Source: Bacillota bacterium
Lineage (GTDB): Bacteria > Bacillota > Bacilli > Paenibacillales > Paenibacillaceae
DNA: 64,000 nt
Direction of reading: 5' to 3'
Assembly: GCA_023391635.1 (NCBI GenBank)
Contig: JAEWAQ010000012.1
Span: forward strand, 186,001 to 250,000
The translations under genes and the position numbers were made by a program. The notes below the pieces were generated by a model, which saw only the letters and a program-made list of their open reading frames with translations, did no database searches and was not told where the DNA came from. Below, piece after piece: positions 61,664 to 64,000 of this stretch. How positions within the stretch are numbered: the stretch's first letter is position 1; every line of letters starts with the position of its first letter.

Positions 61664-64000
61664 TTGGCAAAACGTTATTTGTACTTTTTTTTCTTATGGT
61701 TGTCATTTTTATTGATTTCAGCAGTCCTTATTCCTGCTTCCAGTTTTGCGGAATCTTCGAATATTCGAAGTCCGCTGCCTACGGACCAAAGGCTGAACGG
61801 CATCACTTACGGCAACGACTTGTTTGTGGCCGTGGGGCACAACGGAACAATCTTAACCTCAAACGACGGGGCGACTTGGGAGAGTCAAATTTCGGGAACA
61901 ACAGATCATCTATATAATGCCACCTATGCGAACGGCACCTATGTAGCGGTGGGGGCAATTGGAACGATTCTGACCTCTGTTGACGGAGTGAACTGGACGA
62001 ACCGTTCGACGGAGACACCGAATGACTTTAAAGGCATCGTCTACGGCAACAACATGTTTATGGCCGTGGGGGAAAACGGAACGATTCTAACCTCCAGCGA
62101 CGGGGCAATCTGGACGGGTATTTCGGAGACCACAGACCATCTTGCCAGCGTTACCTTCGGTGACGGTAAGTTTGTGGTGCTAGGGTCCAATGGTGTAATT
62201 TTGACCTCCAGTTATGGAGTGACCTGGGCGGTCGATTCGACGAACGCTAGAGAAGGTTATTATGGCTTTTTCGACATCAGCTTCAGTAACGGTATATTTA
62301 TAAAGGCAGCATTGAACGGATATCTCGCCACTTCCATTGATGGAGAAACCTGGACTAAGGTCTCCTCGAACACCACTAATCACCTTTTTCGTGTCGCACA
62401 AGGTGATAAGTTGGCAGTGGTAGGCGAATACGGAACAATCCTAACTTCCAGTAACGGAACGAACTGGACCAGCCAAACATCGGGAACCTCGAATGACCTT
62501 AATGGTGTCGTCTATGCTAACGGCACCTATGTGGTGGTAGGGGATAGCGGAACTGTTTTGACCTCCACGGACGGGTCAAACTGGACGAATCGGACAAATG
62601 GTACCCCAAATACGCTCAAAGGTGTTGTTTACGACAATGGCACTTATGTAGCGGTGGGGGCGAATGGAACGATTGTGACTTCCAGTAATGGAACGAGTTG
62701 GGGCAGCCATATATGGGACTTACCGATTCAATTTAATAGCGTCTCCTTCGGTAATGGCATGTTTGTGGCCGTGGGGTACACTGGAACGATCTTGACTTCC
62801 AGTGATGGAACAAGCTGGACAAATCCACCGTCGGTGACGACGGAAATTCTTCGCGGCGTTACCTATGGTAACGGCAAGTTTGTGGCGGTAGGCAGTACGG
62901 GAACGATCTTGACTTCCAGCGATGGACTGGAGTGGACAAGTGTAACATCGGGAAGCACCGCTGACCTTATGGGAGTTGCCAACGGCAATAACATGTTTGT
63001 GGCATTCGGGGGAGGGGGAGTGCTAACCTCCAGTAATGGAGAAAGTTGGACTTACCACTCGGTTGGAAGCATATATAGCGTCTCCTTCGGCGACGGTAAG
63101 TTTGTAGCTTCCGGGTCCTTTGGAGCAATCTGGAACTCCAGTGATGGTGAGAGCTGGACTAGAATCTCCACAGGCGCCGAAGTGAACCTATACGGCGTCG
63201 CTTATGGAAACGGCATGTATATGGCGGTGGGGGGAAATGGAACATTACTGACTTCTAAAAACGGAGTAGACTGGACCAGCCGCGCGTCGGATACCTCGGT
63301 TAAGCTTAATGGCGTTGCTTATGGCGACCGCACTTATATAGCAGTGGGGGACGGCGGAACAATCCTGCAATTCAGTGACGCGGACTTGGAAGGGTTAACG
63401 CTGTCGAGCGGGACCTTGAGTCCGGCGTTTGCACCTCACACGTCGAGCTATACGGCGAATGTGGTTAATGCCGTGAGCAGTATCACCGTGACACCTAAGT
63501 TGTGGGACAGCGGGGCGACTGTAAAGGTGAACGGCGAGTCGATGGCCAGCGGTTCGACGTCAGAAGCCATTGACCTGAACGTGGGAAGCAACACGGTGAC
63601 GGTAGTGGTTACATCGCAGGATGGGATGGCGACGCAAACGTACACCGTAACGGTGACCCGGGCGGCAGACGCGCCTGCAACATATACGGTGACCTTCGAT
63701 TCACAGGGAGGCAGCCACGTGGATAGCCTCACCGGTGTGATCACAGGGGCAACGATCACCGCGCCAGCGTCACCGACGAAGAGCGGATTCACCTTCGGTG
63801 GCTGGTATAAGGAAGCAAGCTATGTCACGCTGTGGGACTTCGACACTGACAAGGTGACTACAAACATCACTTTGTACGCGAAATGGACGGCGGTCCCTCC
63901 TACGACATTTACGGTGACCTTTGACTCGCAGGAAGGAAGCGACGTAGACAGCGTTACCGGCGTGAGTGCAGGGGCAACGATCTCCGCGCCTGCGGCACCG
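61664..64000 (+). CDS. Large secreted protein with 14 propeller-type repeats, cut by the window end
   Basis: 779 codons visible with no stop. TTG 61664 is chosen because AGAGGTGA lies eight bases upstream and a signal peptide follows at once (cleavage after ASSFA, about residue 30); an in-frame ATG at 61583 is the alternative. Residues about 44-570 hold 14 repeats of roughly 35-40 residues with the pattern G-x-x-Y-x-N-G-x-F-V-A-V-G, GTILTSSDG and WT. Fourteen suggests two seven-bladed propellers. A cadherin-like beta-sandwich (LSSGTLSPAFAPHTSSYTA) and two InlB/Flg_new-type repeats (TVTFDSQGG; GFTFGGWYKEA) follow. SLH domains may lie beyond the window. Confidence 0.85.
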   Translation, partial: MAKRYLYFFFLWLSFLLISAVLIPASSFAESSNIRSPLPTDQRLNGITYGNDLFVAVGHNGTILTSNDGATWESQISGTTDHLYNATYANGTYVAVGAIGTILTSVDGVNWTNRSTETPNDFKGIVYGNNMFMAVGENGTILTSSDGAIWTGISETTDHLASVTFGDGKFVVLGSNGVILTSSYGVTWAVDSTNAREGYYGFFDISFSNGIFIKAALNGYLATSIDGETWTKVSSNTTNHLFRVAQGDKLAVVGEYGTILTSSNGTNWTSQTSGTSNDLNGVVYANGTYVVVGDSGTVLTSTDGSNWTNRTNGTPNTLKGVVYDNGTYVAVGANGTIVTSSNGTSWGSHIWDLPIQFNSVSFGNGMFVAVGYTGTILTSSDGTSWTNPPSVTTEILRGVTYGNGKFVAVGSTGTILTSSDGLEWTSVTSGSTADLMGVANGNNMFVAFGGGGVLTSSNGESWTYHSVGSIYSVSFGDGKFVASGSFGAIWNSSDGESWTRISTGAEVNLYGVAYGNGMYMAVGGNGTLLTSKNGVDWTSRASDTSVKLNGVAYGDRTYIAVGDGGTILQFSDADLEGLTLSSGTLSPAFAPHTSSYTANVVNAVSSITVTPKLWDSGATVKVNGESMASGSTSEAIDLNVGSNTVTVVVTSQDGMATQTYTVTVTRAADAPATYTVTFDSQGGSHVDSLTGVITGATITAPASPTKSGFTFGGWYKEASYVTLWDFDTDKVTTNITLYAKWTAVPPTTFTVTFDSQEGSDVDSVTGVSAGATISAPAAP

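Overview
The window reads as a chromosomal segment of a Gram-positive, spore-former-type Bacillota, most like Paenibacillus. The signs are strong AGGAGG-type ribosome binding sites with many GTG and TTG starts, YesM/YesN-type two-component systems beside carbohydrate ABC transporters, lipoprotein solute-binding proteins with LxxC boxes, S-layer-homology (SLH) surface proteins, a DUF3231-type protein and an ABC-F gene behind a leader peptide. No rRNA, tRNA, CRISPR array, intact insertion sequence or prophage was seen.

Layout. 1-8.2 kb is an accessory stretch: a cut-off hypothetical gene, an xre regulator divergent from a short RadC-family gene over a large palindrome, a two-gene PEP-synthase-like phosphotransferase behind a leader peptide and terminator, two double-GNAT acetyltransferases, an APH-type kinase, a MazEF pair and an AraC regulator. 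8.5-18.3 kb is a sugar operon: TIM-barrel isomerase, GH78-type alpha-L-rhamnosidase, YesM/YesN sensor and regulator, binding protein, two permeases. rarD, map and a TetR gene follow. 21.6-29.7 kb is a second transport operon, with two paralogous binding proteins, two permeases, an M14 carboxypeptidase and another YesM/YesN pair. 30-33.9 kb holds small regulators, a membrane protein, a VOC protein and a lipoprotein. 34-41.4 kb looks like an amino-acid catabolism island: PucR regulator, alanine dehydrogenase, a GHKL kinase with a LytTR regulator, an SDR and an APC permease. 42-54.2 kb is mixed accessory content: membrane protein, GyrI-like protein, SDR, methyltransferase, a GT8/GT2 pair, ABC-F, an APH-like kinase, DUF3231 and an MBL-fold hydrolase. 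54.2-64 kb holds a large MalT-like LuxR regulator, two SLH proteins, a 3-hydroxyacyl-CoA dehydrogenase-family protein and a secreted beta-propeller protein that runs off the end.

The most striking property is the number of gene remnants between intact genes. Fragments of rarD, an SDR, a lactonase-type propeller, a GT2 glycosyltransferase, an MBL-fold hydrolase, an Lrp/AsnC regulator, a ricin-type lectin, a VOC protein, the LuxR gene and an SLH gene lie in the gaps. Several keep their ribosome binding site and first codons and then jump to a later part of the gene. Four have their intact source in this same window.

The second theme is antibiotic- or stress-type functions under leader-peptide control. 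The split phosphotransferase and the ABC-F gene each sit behind a short ORF with a strong ribosome binding site followed by an intrinsic terminator.
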